From positions 1,798,001-1,862,000 of the forward strand of contig NC_039515.1 in assembly GCF_003672135.1 (NCBI RefSeq): a DNA stretch of 64,000 bases, written 5' to 3'. The first letter of the stretch is position 1, and every line of letters starts with the position of its first letter. The notes below the pieces were generated by a model. It had not been told where the DNA came from. It was given only the letters and a program-made list of their open reading frames with translations, and ran no database searches. The position numbers and the translations under genes are program-made. Of the stretch, positions 48,893-61,243 are shown one piece after another. The stretch comes from Ooceraea biroi (Eukaryota > Arthropoda > Insecta > Hymenoptera > Formicidae).

Positions 48893-51800
48893 CAAACCCC
48901 ACCACGGAATGTACTAGCTGCAGGTGAGCAGGCGTGGTCTGGCCTCGACCAATGGTATTCGCGGGGCAGGACGATACCTGAAGAACCTGATAGCTCAACC
49001 TGAGACGCGCGTCTCTTCGATACGCCGCGATATATTCACGTTAACGGACAAACACGACAAATGATTGGATCACGAATTGCAACGTTACATCCGATTACAT
49101 TCCTCGTCGTTTTCAGCGTACATCGTTTAGTCCTGATATGCAGAAATGAAATCCGAGCCGCCCATGAAACGTGATTCCATTATTATTGTTATATTCGAAG
49201 TTTGGAGTAACGATAGCTAATTAGAAGTTTGGAAATATTTGCGAAACATAAATAAATGATCATTTTGCATAGTCGGGAATTATTCGCGGCCAAATATTTC
49301 CGATTCCGATAATTTCAGCAATCGCAAATCCTCTTGAAGCAGCATCGAAGAAGTAGCACGTCTCTTCAGCGACGTCCGTTTAACAGATACGAGGCGTGAC
49401 GTCGAAAACATAATCTCGATTACAGACGTCTTAAATAATAATACAAATTAAAGAAATGGACCTCCTGAGAAGATAATTTCGCGGTAGCCTCCGATATTAG
49501 ATACGGCTGGAGCGAGGAGAGTAGCAGGACCTCCCAGCTGTCCTCCCACCGCGTGGAGATTACAATAATTACCATTCTTATTTGTCCTTCCCGCTATCCT
49601 CGCGCTGCCCCTTACTCTCGCTCTCCCCCCCGACGTCAATTACAGCCGACAAAGTCTCTCGCTTTAATCTCAAGATTAATCGCGGCCCTCAAACTGCGAG
49701 CAATTGCAGTTTCGGCGCGTGGATATTCGCCACGGCTGTAAAATCGCTTCCTGATGCCACAATTAACGCCGCGCGCGCGGAATGTCTTCCTCGTTGGGGA
49801 TTGATTCTACCGTACGTAAGTCCGTGATGTCGTTCACGAATCCGTCGCGGATCACGGATACGCGTCGCGTCTTATTCATTGAGAAAGAGCATTCGCTTTA
49901 TTCGCAGAAATCTATCCAAAAAAAATAAATTATTGCGCATTAAGAGGAGTTCACATAAAACTACATTCTGTTAATTATAAAGATTAAAGCGGAAATTTTA
50001 TTCTCGGTACTATTAATAGGTATCTTTTATGCAGATGGAAGGCACGAAGCTTGTGCAATTCTACAAACGATACAAGCTCGATGACGGACAGATGGATCCT
50101 CGGCTAGTTGATTGGACACATCGCGCGCATGTACGTTGATGCAATTCGTGACGTGAATATTGGATTCACGATTAGAAACTTACGAGTACACAGCGGCACG
50201 ACATCGGCGTCGAAATAGGGAAACAATGAGTCCACGTATCCAGCGACAACCCGTGTACTGCGAGGAAACCCGAGACACCCGTAATCATCGCGGCGTCCGT
50301 CGTCGGAGGGGCAAGAGAGAACATACCTCCCGGGACGATAATTCGTCGGAGGGGCACCCCGGGATCCCCGCGGCGCTCCGCGACGGGAGTTTGTCAGATA
50401 CGCCCCTGAAGGCGCACGATCTAAGGGCACACGCGCCAGCATCGGCACCCTTTGCCGGCGCGACGTCGTCGTCCGCGCTTCCGCACCCATCGATGACGAT
50501 TCCACACGGGCGTGCCCTTTCACGTGTGCTCTCTTGCGCACCCCGTGCCCTCCCCCTCGCCGCTCCTTTGTTGCATGCTGCAGCAGCTCGGCGTTTTATC
50601 GCAGGTATGGCGGGAAGTCTCTCATTGCACGCTTTCGGTCCGAGCATCGAAAGGAATCGCGAACCCGTTTTCACGTCGACGCCCACCGGAAGCAGCTGAA
50701 TCCGACGCCCGGACGCTTTACCTTTTGAAGATGCAGGGGTGCGCGGATCCGATTACGAGGACGCAACGTACGTTGGGTGACCGTTTCAACTCGCGCGCTT
50801 TGTACGCGTTCGGTTTCGTGCCGCCCAACACCGCGCCGGACGTAGCAAGCGCGGAACGGTTGTCGGATTGCGTTTTGCCTTGATTCCCCATGATTCAACA
50901 ATAAAACAGGACAACGAGAGAGACTGCGGTACGTTAACGAAAAACGGAAAATCCTGGCATTCACGAATCCATTCGCGTTTTTTAAATGTCTTTAATTAAG
51001 AACCTTCTCTGATTGCAGTGGCATGCTTAAGAGACACCGTGAAGAATCGTAAAGAGCCCTGCTAACTTGGGTTCGCAATGCCGTCTTGTGAAAAAGCGCC
51101 AAACCGAGTCGGGGGAACCTGTTACGAATTTAATAACATATCAGCTTCTCTAATGAGTTGAGCAAACAATAATCTCGCCCGGCCCACGCTCCGCTTCCCA
51201 AATGAAATCAGATTTGGTCCCGAAGCGCGTCGGCGGGACAAAGGAAAATCCTTTGTGCTTGTCGAGATATCCCTGCTGGCCGGGACCCGCCCACACAGTC
51301 GTTATTACAACTTTTTTCCTGCCGCCTCTATCGGCCAGATGAACTTTCCGTCAGGACCACCGAAAATGAATTAGACCGGCACGGGTGAAATTTCCGAAAA
51401 AGAGAAATGTGTTTCTTGATCTACGAACGAGGCTGCCCAACCCCCGTCATCCACGATCGATAGCGTTCGAAGGAAAAATGTCCGAGTCTCGTTTCTCACG
51501 TTGTTCACGCTTTACCACCTATTCTCATTATCGCTAGTGCGTGCGCTTCTGAATCCGTAAGTAACCAAAGTTATCGCCATGCTTTACAAGCTATGAAATT
51601 TCGAGGTTCGTTACGCGACTGCTTGAGCGCGAACTGCTAAGCTCGCCAAGAGCTAAGAGCTCGCGCTTCCGATGTAGGAAGTATCGGAGGCTAACGAACT
51701 AAACGAACAGCCATTAGTTTCAGAAGGGGATCACGTTAGCTGTTGCGAAGCGACGCGCATCGGTTTATTTTCGCTCGCGCTTCACGGCCGAGCGCACGTT

Positions 51801-52903
51801 CGTCACCCTTGGTTTTTTGTCCGCAGACTCCGACGGCGAACCTCGTCGTCGTCGGGTTTCGAGGGTCGGCGAGAAACAAAGAGAGAGGAGAGAGAGAGAA
51901 AGAGAACGAGAGGACCGGTCCACGCCCCGTGCCACGATAATTCCAAGCCCGGCTGGTACGCGTGTGCTCTTGAGAGCAACGGCGAAATAGCGCGTGTGCG
52001 GCGGCTACCGGACCCCGAGAAGAGGCTTCAACGGCAGCACACGCAGGGGCGTATCAAGGACGGGCCGAGCCAACGCCCCCGTCGACCCCTAGGTGGTCCA
52101 GGGCGTCGCTGGGTGGTACTGGAGCTTTAATTCCAAGTGAGTTCCCTGCCGGCGGCTCTGCACGAATATGCCATTCACGCGGCTCTTTACGCGCCGTCGT
52201 TCCAATCTCGCTTATTCGATTTATATTCTCGAATCCCTTCGCTCTTCGCGTGACGACACGTGTGAACCGAATATTGGATTCCGATCGACGATCCCATGGA
52301 AACACGAAAATTCGAACACGGCGACATGTTCCTTCGCGCTGTGATCAGATCCGCGAATTTATATCCGCGACATGATTCTTGTCATGTGTCGGTCTCATCA
52401 TACGCTTTTCGCCGACTTTCCTGTAACACCAATGACGCAAAGCAAAGCCGTGGTTTCTGACGCGATGTAAAAACGAGCGGTGGCCACGAACGAGTAGCAG
52501 GCCGCACATCGCGCCGCATTACATAAATTCCGATTAACGACCGCGGCTGCGCCGCGGACCACGGGAATCCGGTAGCCGAATCGCAGCTCGCATAAACACA
52601 CACGGCTCATTAGCCACAGGAGGGTAATAGGGTCGGTCGCCTTTTATAGTCGAAGGTGGCAGTAGCCACCGCCCCCTCGAAACGGCGAAAAGCATCGGTC
52701 GGTTTACGACGGGACATAAAGCCCGCGGACATCCCGGAGGAATACGTTCTCCCTCTTCTATCATCTGCCCCGGGCTCCATTCTTTCTCCTTTTTCCTTTC
52801 TTAACGTGAACACGATTTCCGCAGACCGAACGGCGGGACTTTATCACCGGACGCGTCTGCCATCTGCGTTTCATGATCGTGGGGTGCGGTCTGCTTAGCG
52901 CTA

Positions 52904-52982
52904 CAAATGCTTCAAAACACTTTCTTTCCTTCTTTTTATTTGAAAAAAGAAAACAAACAAGAAAAGTTTTCTGAAGCATTTG
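52904..52982 (+). ncRNA. miRNA-precursor-like hairpin (candidate)
   Basis: CAAATGCTTCA at 52904-52914 pairs perfectly with TGAAGCATTTG at 52972-52982. The pyrimidine-rich left arm continues pairing with the purine-rich right arm (TTTCTTTCCTTCTTTTT against GAAAAAAGAAAACAAACAAG) up to a loop of a few bases near 52940. At about 79 bases it has animal pre-miRNA size. I do not recognise a known mature miRNA sequence in it. An equally simple explanation is a chance hairpin or an inverted repeat remnant with a poly-purine arm. Strand is uncertain. Confidence 0.3.
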
Positions 52983-55900
52983 AAACACCAACTGAATTGC
53001 AGTCTTGATCGCAGCTGCCGGTCGCGAGAAACTTTCGCGAAGAGAAATCAGAGAGACGCTAAAATCAGATAGACGGCGTCACGAGGAAGTAAACGATGCT
53101 TCGCGGAAAGTAATATGATTATAGGACAAGTAAAAAGCCCGCGAATTCAGGAAACGCAGTCGCGCGCGCGAACCCGAGGCGCATTTTGACCCATGAACGA
53201 ACGAGCGATCAATTACCAGTCGTCGACTCGTAATTTCAGTGTACGACGAACGCGTATTAGCGGTTCTTCGTGTCGATGACAGGTGCAACGGTCTACAATT
53301 CGAAGGGACTGATTGATGGGAAAACTGATACGACCTGAGCTGTCGCGTAATTTTATGGCGATAATGACACGCTTACGTATAGCACGAAGGGATGCCTGTT
53401 TCTTGGCGCGACTCGGAAACGCTTGTGCTTAAACAACGCGACATGCGGCAAGCGTCTGTGCACGTGCTCTACCTAAGAATCTGAGTTTCTTCCCGACTCG
53501 TGACGGAAGCGCGTAAAGATAGAAGGGTGGACAATTTGTGAACACCAACGTAGACCGTAACATCTTTGTTAATTTATCGATAACTTGCATTTCGGGAAAG
53601 GAATTTTATTGTCAAACAAATGAATGCAAGTTGGAAGGTTATTCTTAAAATAATAACTTGTTCGTGACGGAACATGATCCGAGATTAATTATCATAGAAT
53701 CGGAGCATACCTAAATATAAAGTATAGTTTGCAGTTTAAGTATAGTTTGATACGCTAAATATAAAGTAAGCATAATAAATAACGAATGTGTTCCTGAAAA
53801 CTCTCAGAGTGATATGAAAGTGTATCGCGTTACTTTGAGCTCGCGTACTTCTTTCGAGCAAAGTTTAAGTTTCACGGACTTTCTAAACTCGTACGTAAAA
53901 ACCTTTTGTTTAAAAATCTTTTCTGTCGGAAACGGTTTGATGAAAATTTTAATTCATCCGATACACACGCAAGATCACTACAAAAATATTAACAATATTT
54001 CACAGAAAAGTAACGACGATTCTTCCCCTCGCAATATTCTCGCGTGCGGACGGCACGCAAGAGCGATTAATCATTAAATTCCGCATGGTTAAATGACAAG
54101 AAGCTATTCTGCAGCTAAATTATCCCGTTTTACTTTTTCAGGAAGGAATCATCCCTCTAACTCGCAAGACTAATTTAAGGAAGGACACCCACTATGCAAC
54201 CGACATGCATCGCATCGGTAAACGAGTCGTCCCAGGCTACTCGTTCGTAGGAGCGTGCATAATGCATTCGTAACATTGCTGCCTGCCGGTACCGAGCATC
54301 TACGATCGATATTAAGTCGAAACATGGCGACGCTCAGGTGCGGTCGAGTGCACGGTTCTAAACCGTTCACTCGTGTCGCGTACATGCATCGCGTATACTT
54401 GAAAATGGCGGGTAATTGTACGGCTGGCGCTCGTTGCCGATGCGATCCACATGTGTGCCTGCATTCACGGCAAATGCACTCACAAGAACGTCGATTAACG
54501 TCGGAATAACGAAACAACGATTCCGACTTAGTAGCCAACGCCTTTTTCTGTAGGCGATACCGAACTCTTCCTTCGTACATCGCGCATAGCTAAACGATTT
54601 CCTCCGCGAATCTAGAATTATCCGTCATGAGCGTGAAGAGCGTGAAACGTTACCGTTCACCATCACGGACGTAATTATCGCGCAACTGTGTCGTTCGTTT
54701 TTGTATAATCTGCATGTGCGTAGACACGATAGTAGCTTCCGTTTTTTCGCAACACTCTAAAGCTCGCGAAAGGTAATGCCGATACCTTCGTCACGATCGA
54801 CCGCGGAAGTATCGTCGGCAACGTTATGGAGGAAGCCCGCCTCCGCGTCTCATGCCACGCGAACAGGATGTAAATATGTTCCCGAGGATAGCTAGCGCGA
54901 TCATGTAATCCCGCGATATGGCGATGTGACTCGTATCGGGGATGAGACTTGGAAAGTGGATATTCGCTACGCACGCGACGTCAAATGCATCCGTCCCATA
55001 ATAACGCAAAGGAGATGCAAATAGACCGCGCGCGGGTTGCGCGCAGTCGCGTCCACGCTCGTTTATGGTAGGCACCCGCACGTAGATGCGCGTCCACCCC
55101 ATACGTTACACGCACATGCAGGGTAACGGCGATCATGACGAACCGAACGACACGAAGGGTGATAGTACGCATGTGCGGCAAGAAACGCGGGGGCGAGCCG
55201 CGGCCGCGGGAACTGCACACTCGCGATTAATTAAATAATGATATAATTGACTCGGAGGGCAGGGCAATTAGCTGATTGATACAGGAGTATACGTGAAGGG
55301 AAGCGAGAGGGAAGCAAAGTGACAAGGCAGGGGCGGCGGACGAGAGGGTGGTGGTAGGAGGGCAGAGAGACGGAGCGAGAGAAGCAGACGCGCGGAGCCA
55401 GAGGGAAATTGTTTCATAGAAGTTGCATGCCGCGCAAATGACGAGAGTAGGGCTGCAATTTATTTGCAATTTGCATTCGATTTGCCGGCGGGATTTATCG
55501 CGACCCGCAACGCAAATTGATCGAATTAAACAGATGGTAAGTAGAATTGCGCGCGTCTCGCTTCAGGGTCAGGCACGTCCGGGATATTCGCGGCGGTTTT
55601 CGTGACGCGTTCCTGCGGCGGCGGCGGTTGCTTATTATTATTACTATGATGGAGAGAAAGACGCAGATGATCGCCGGCGCGTTCCGAGAACGTTCAACGA
55701 TGAGAAGCGATATCGCGATAATTAATACTCGTCGGCGTTCATTGAAAGGCTCGTCGAGATCGGAGCGGCAGCCTATTTAATACGACAAAAGAGCGCTAAT
55801 GGAATTACCGAACGCGACCGGAAAAACTCCGGCGCCTCGCCTCGTATGGGATACGCGGAGCCAGCCAGATCCGAGGTGGAAAGGATTTGTCAACCGTGAA

Positions 55901-58745
55901 TGCAGATACGATCGTCCACGGTCGAGAGCCACGTGTCATCCTCCTCATCTCTGCCGTGAAACACGTCCCCGTCGTGTAAAACGCCGGTGCGATCTCATGT
56001 AAAGTCGCCTTGGTAACTCGGCGCGCTTGTGAGACATCAACGCGGTGTCTCGGAAAGATGCAGCCGGCGCCAACGAATCCTTTGATGCTCAGCCGCGCGA
56101 ACGCTTTTTCAGGTAGCCGCAGACGCATTAGTCACTCCTCTCGTTCCCTCTTCCCGCGGATCCCCTCGCCGACGCTCTTGATGCTGAAGACGCAGGTATC
56201 TAAATGAGCTGCTCAGAATCGTTAATAGGCTGCCGGCCCCAGCGTATACACGTGTCAACGTTGCCAATACACATCGGTTCACGACTTCTACGCGAGAGAT
56301 TGATCGCCGCCCGTATCTCGCTCGCGATTATATACTATCTCTAATAATGTCTTCCTTTGGTGAAATAATCTCTTGCGTTCAGACATTCGCCTTGATTAAG
56401 AAACGATTTGCGCGCATCGTTTTGATTGAATCTCTGTTCTTTTTCTAGATTCCCCGCATTTTCTCAGCGCTGAGTTAATGAGACCATGGATCTTTTGCGA
56501 ATTTTCGAAATTAATGAGAATTAACTGCGACGGCGAAAAATGTCTTCCTGAAAACGTTGGCGATAGTAGCGGACGCTTTCGTCGCGGTGCGCTAAAAGGA
56601 GATCAGGATACGCGTGTCTATTGTTCACTGTAAAACGGAGTATAAAGCCATCAAAGCCTGCCAGCAAACCGCGAGAGCCGCGGCAGCATCTTTTTTCTAG
56701 AGTACATCCAACCTTGGCGCCAGCCGAGGGAGCGGCCAAATCACGGCCTCATTATAAAGTAATTAAAACCCATTACTAATGCTATCCTTTATCGAGAGAA
56801 GCGAAAGGAGAGAAGCCGACACAATAAAGCGGCAGTCAGACCCTCGTCTTCTCGTCCGCGCGGCGCAACCCGAAGCGAAAACCTTGGATCTGGCTGTATA
56901 ATCCAATAGTAATTCAAAGTGCGACGGGACACGTCGAACCCTTGGACCCGTCAATATCCGTCCCATGATGACCCTCGAATAGGGTCGTTACGCGTTTTAA
57001 TTGAATTTGATCGAGCAGAAATCGGACGCCACTGTCCAGCACTGTCCATACTTGTACTATCCATATACGCACGTCCGGATATTTTTTCGTGCTTTTGCGC
57101 GCGATTGCAATTTTAATCCGCTCAAGTCATCCTCAAATACACGAGCATTGAGCGGTCGACATAGCGGCAACACGAACTTGCGAGACAAAAAGATTAGTAA
57201 GACGGGGATTGATTAAAGATTGAAAGAAAAAAGCGATATATCTTACGATAATTCAACGATTATTTCACACGGCACGACACACCGGCGTATTATATTTTCG
57301 GCAACCCTTGTGGTCCTGCCGAACCGGGAAAAGGGAATGACAAAAACTGATCTCAACTAAATAAGACCGTGACGCAGCCGCTGGCGCCAGGTCTGCTCCA
57401 ACTCATTACCCGATTCTTCTCGGTGAACCTGCATCATGCTGCGCGGCTCAGCTTCGAAATTCGGCAAACGATACTCGAAAGATTTCTCGGTAGGATGACA
57501 AATGTATTTCATCAGGGAATATTAATCACGCTCAAGTCGAGTACGAGATTTGGGTCACATACGAAGAGAGAGAGAGCAATATTCGGCCATTGTACGAAAG
57601 GTATAGTTTTCTCAAGAGCAAACATAGTATAAGTTACCTGCACAATCAAACAAAACGTAAAAAGACATTGTATAGGTATTGTATAGGTAATTGTATATCT
57701 AAAAAAAATCGAAAGCAACATCGGGAAAATATATCTCTAATTGGTATCAGCAAGCGCGTCAAATAAAAAAGAAAAGTGTGTATGCGAGAGGGATGAGAAT
57801 ACGTGTGGAGAACTTTGCAGGAGCAGCTTTACGATAATATGAGAAGAGATTCTCTTTCTCTTTCTCTCTCTTCTTAAATTTAATAAATCTGTTGTTATTT
57901 TCTTCCGCATTCAGCAACTTTTCATGAGAGGTGCGACATTCCTGTGATCTTATCGGAGCGGCGAGCATCGGTTTTCGCATTCCGACAAAGCCGGCTTCCT
58001 AAAGGCAGCGCTGATGATGGTGGAAAGATACAAATGGGGGTCGGGAGAGTAAAGGTCCGATCAACCGGCCGAAGATCTTATCCACTTAATGGGCAGAAGC
58101 CACCATGGACCAACGTAAAAGTCACTTGCGTACAACCAGCGTGATACACGACGCAACTTGACGCAATTAACCTCCTGTAGCACTCTTCTTACTTATCTTG
58201 ATACAAGCGAACTCATTTCTCGCCGTGCGCTTTAAATCTAAATCAAATCTAAATCACTGAGAGAGATGTTAAATGATCAGAAGATATTTTTCTTTAGATA
58301 TTTTCTAATATATGGGAAAGAACAGCGTGCTCTCTCTTTGATGAGAAAATTCCAAAGCTAACGATAACCAAGCAGGGAAAACGTTATAACGGATACATCG
58401 TACCGGTTACTCGTTTCAAAAGAAGGTAATTCACTTCTACCGACCTCTCGAAGCACTCTTTAATTGACAAGGTGAACTGAACTATCGACGAGCACAATAG
58501 CCTCTCGTATCGAGTGGTGACTCGTCGAAGAGGCAACCGATTCTTTGACGGCTGAATCGACGCACGAAATAATTTAATTAGCCACCTCTTTGGCAGCCGC
58601 GCAGGGTCTCTTCGAGGTATATCATCGTCAAGATGAAAAGATGATTTTCGCTCGTTTTGCCCCGTGAATATCCCACTTTTGGTTTTCAAACATCAAGTGG
58701 CGGACGAAAAACACAAGAATGCGTTGGTAACGGTACGTTATTAAT

Positions 58746-58775
58746 GATCTTCTTGATCTTCTTGATCCTCTTGAT
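58746..58775. repeat. 9-base tandem repeat
   Basis: Roughly three to four copies of TTGATCTTC with one variant. It gives an apparent Ile/Leu-rich membrane-like stretch in one frame, which is an artefact of the repeat. Confidence 0.8.
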
Positions 58776-60410
58776 CTTCTCTTTAGTGAAATACCGCCTT
58801 GATTCTAACACGAAGATTTATTTCAGTATTTCATGGAAATTATTTGAGATTACTCTCGATGTTCGCGCACTGACTGATAAATTATTTATTGAAATGTATC
58901 ATCGTGGACATTATGTCCTGTCGGGATCGAACCCCCGCGTGCCCCTTAAGTAAAATCTTTCGATCCTTTATAGATTTTACTCACGCCCCCGGATCCTTGT
59001 TTACGTGGCCGTAAACCGCGCCTCGCTAAACATTTATCGTCCCCGCTCAGATAAAAGCTCGATAACATTATTATTACTATTACGCCATACCCGAGGCGTA
59101 TCCTAAGTGCCTCTCGCTCCGCGACGTCGAAAGTGCTTTTTAAGATGAGATCGCGCCTGGATCGAGAGAGGATCCCATCTCTCCTTGCGTCCGGGATGAT
59201 TGTAGCGGTAATGCCGCACCGCGACCGTAAGTCGATGGACGCTTAACGCGCGGTAATTGAAACCTAAACATTGTCGCGATACCGCATCGCCGTAATGCAA
59301 AACCGCGCACCACATGCATCGAACGTGCCATTGATTCTGAAATGCAAAATTGTAAAACACGATTGCGATTTTTTTAGAGTTTTTACGTTTATTCACGCCA
59401 TTGTCGTATTGTTACGCTAAAATGTCAATGGTATCTAGAAAAGATCCATAAAACCATAAAATAATAATAAGATTATACAAATCGATTTATCTCCCAATTT
59501 TCAGATTTATTTTACTTATGTCATTTACGTCGTCCCGCTGCATCTAAACTTGTCCGACGATATTTAAAACACCATAAAACGATGTAACATGACTTTCTTT
59601 ACAATTTCCAGATCTATTCGCTGACTCGTTCTGCTACGCCCAAGTTTCAACGGTGTTTAAGATACAAATGCATCGAAAGGCAGTTGTCGGACGCCTTTTC
59701 GGCTTTCGCGTGTTGCACGAGGGATGTCACGTTGATCGGATCGCCGTTAAAATCAGAAAACCCCAAATTACACGGTCACAATGGCGCTGCGCCGCCTCGT
59801 AAATTTATCAATGGACGAGATACTACTCATTGTCGGCGAGGGCGTCCCCTTTGACGAGGTGTTAAGAAAATACTCTGCCGAATGCCGTTTAAGCTTCGCG
59901 TGATTTACGACGTAATATTTATGACCTCCGTGAGAGAAAGGGAGAAATATCGAAAGAACGAGAGACAGAGAAAGAGGCGGAAAAGGCGACAGAGAGATCC
60001 TGTGGATCGATACCGTGCGGCACGACCATGGCCAGTACGTCTTCGGGGTCTTCCCTATCCCCTTTCGTCTTCTAGTGGACTCTCTACGCTTTTAACTTTG
60101 GCCCCCTGATCTTTTTATCCCGCGCGGAACTCAGCCGCGCGCAACTGGACCGGACCCTCGTAAATCGTGAGCAGACCGGCGCGCATTGTATCCGGTGATT
60201 TACCGGTGCAAGTCCATTAGTCGTAAAGCAATGCTCCTCGCCATTGCTAGATGGCGGATGATAAGACAAACTGCGTTTTCAGCGTATAATACTCGTCCTC
60301 TCTCCTGCTTCCTCTCCTCCGGACGGGGTTGTGCGTACCATGCGATTGCTGTTCCGCAGCAACGGTTCCAGCTTCCCTTTCATCGACACTCGGCACCTCT
60401 CTGCCTTGCC

Positions 60411-60470
60411 TCTGTCTGTCTGTCTGTCTGTCTATCTGTCTGTCTATCTCTCTCTCGCTGTCTTTCTCCC
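60411..60470. repeat. TCTG/TCTA tetranucleotide microsatellite
   Basis: TCTG units interspersed with TCTA, passing into a CT-rich tract. The open frames across it read as Cys/Leu/Ser or Arg/Gln repeats and are not genes. Confidence 0.9.
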
Positions 60471-61200
60471 TCGTCTGTTCACCCTCTGATTCTCCCTTGC
60501 ACTCGACGTCATAATTTACGATCGCGGTCTCGTCATTACGAGCCAAATATCGCGAGCCTTCATTATTGATGAAGGAAATGGTCGGATATGCCTGATGAAA
60601 AGCACATGCATTATATTTACTTTTGAAACATCAATTATCGAGAAAATGATAAACGGAATACATGATATCATTGAATTATTGATATAGATAAATACAAAAA
60701 TTTTATGTTCCTTATTTGTATTCATATTTGAGATTGAAGCTTTTGATTCATTTTCAAATTACACTACAACATATTTTCGATATTACTAAGCACTATTTTA
60801 GCAATAATATTTAATATCGGAATATCACATTGGCTTGAATATAAAGCTTCAAACAAGAACAATTAGAAATTAACCACTTTGTCACATTTATTTGCGCAAG
60901 TGGCAAACACAAGACTACGCTAAATATTCAATTCAGCAAACTTTGTATTTCTACTACTACGAGTACAGTACAAGTACATGCAAAAGCGCATGTCGCAAAT
61001 AAAGACAAATAATTAAAAGATAATGCCTGAATCGGAACCGTCGTCCGTGTAATCTGCGAAATGAGAGGTTTCCGCACAGGGGAGAATGTGTCAGCGGGAT
61101 TCGTTTGAGAAACGATACGTGTTCATCGGAAGTTCGCAACGAGTGGCCACAAAAATATATAATTTTCGTTAATAAAGATAACAGTGGGGAAAAACAGGAA

Positions 61201-61243
61201 CACGACGACGACGATGACGACGACGACGACGACGATGGCGGCG
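61201..61243. repeat. GAC trinucleotide microsatellite
   Basis: Runs of ACG/GAC triplets with single GAT interruptions, ending in GGCGGCG. It sits in non-coding DNA, with no open frame of interest around it. Confidence 0.9.

Larger units (their letters stand above)
44909..52903. other. Non-coding region
   Basis: No supportable gene. It includes the G run at 46136, the GC and CT tracts at 48067-48137 and the CRE/splice-donor combination at 48871. The numerous overlapping open frames of 60-180 codons have no domain and mutually conflict. Confidence 0.6.

Noticed and set aside
58743..58790. Apparent hydrophobic Ile/Leu segment
   Set aside because: Produced by the TTGATCTTC tandem repeat, not a membrane protein.
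58909..58945. tRNA B-box-like GGTTCGATCCC on the minus strand
   Set aside because: The T-arm stem pairs at only about three of five positions, and no A box, anticodon arm or acceptor stem can be built around it.
60411..60470. Cys/Leu/Ser-rich small open frames
   Set aside because: Translation of the TCTG microsatellite.
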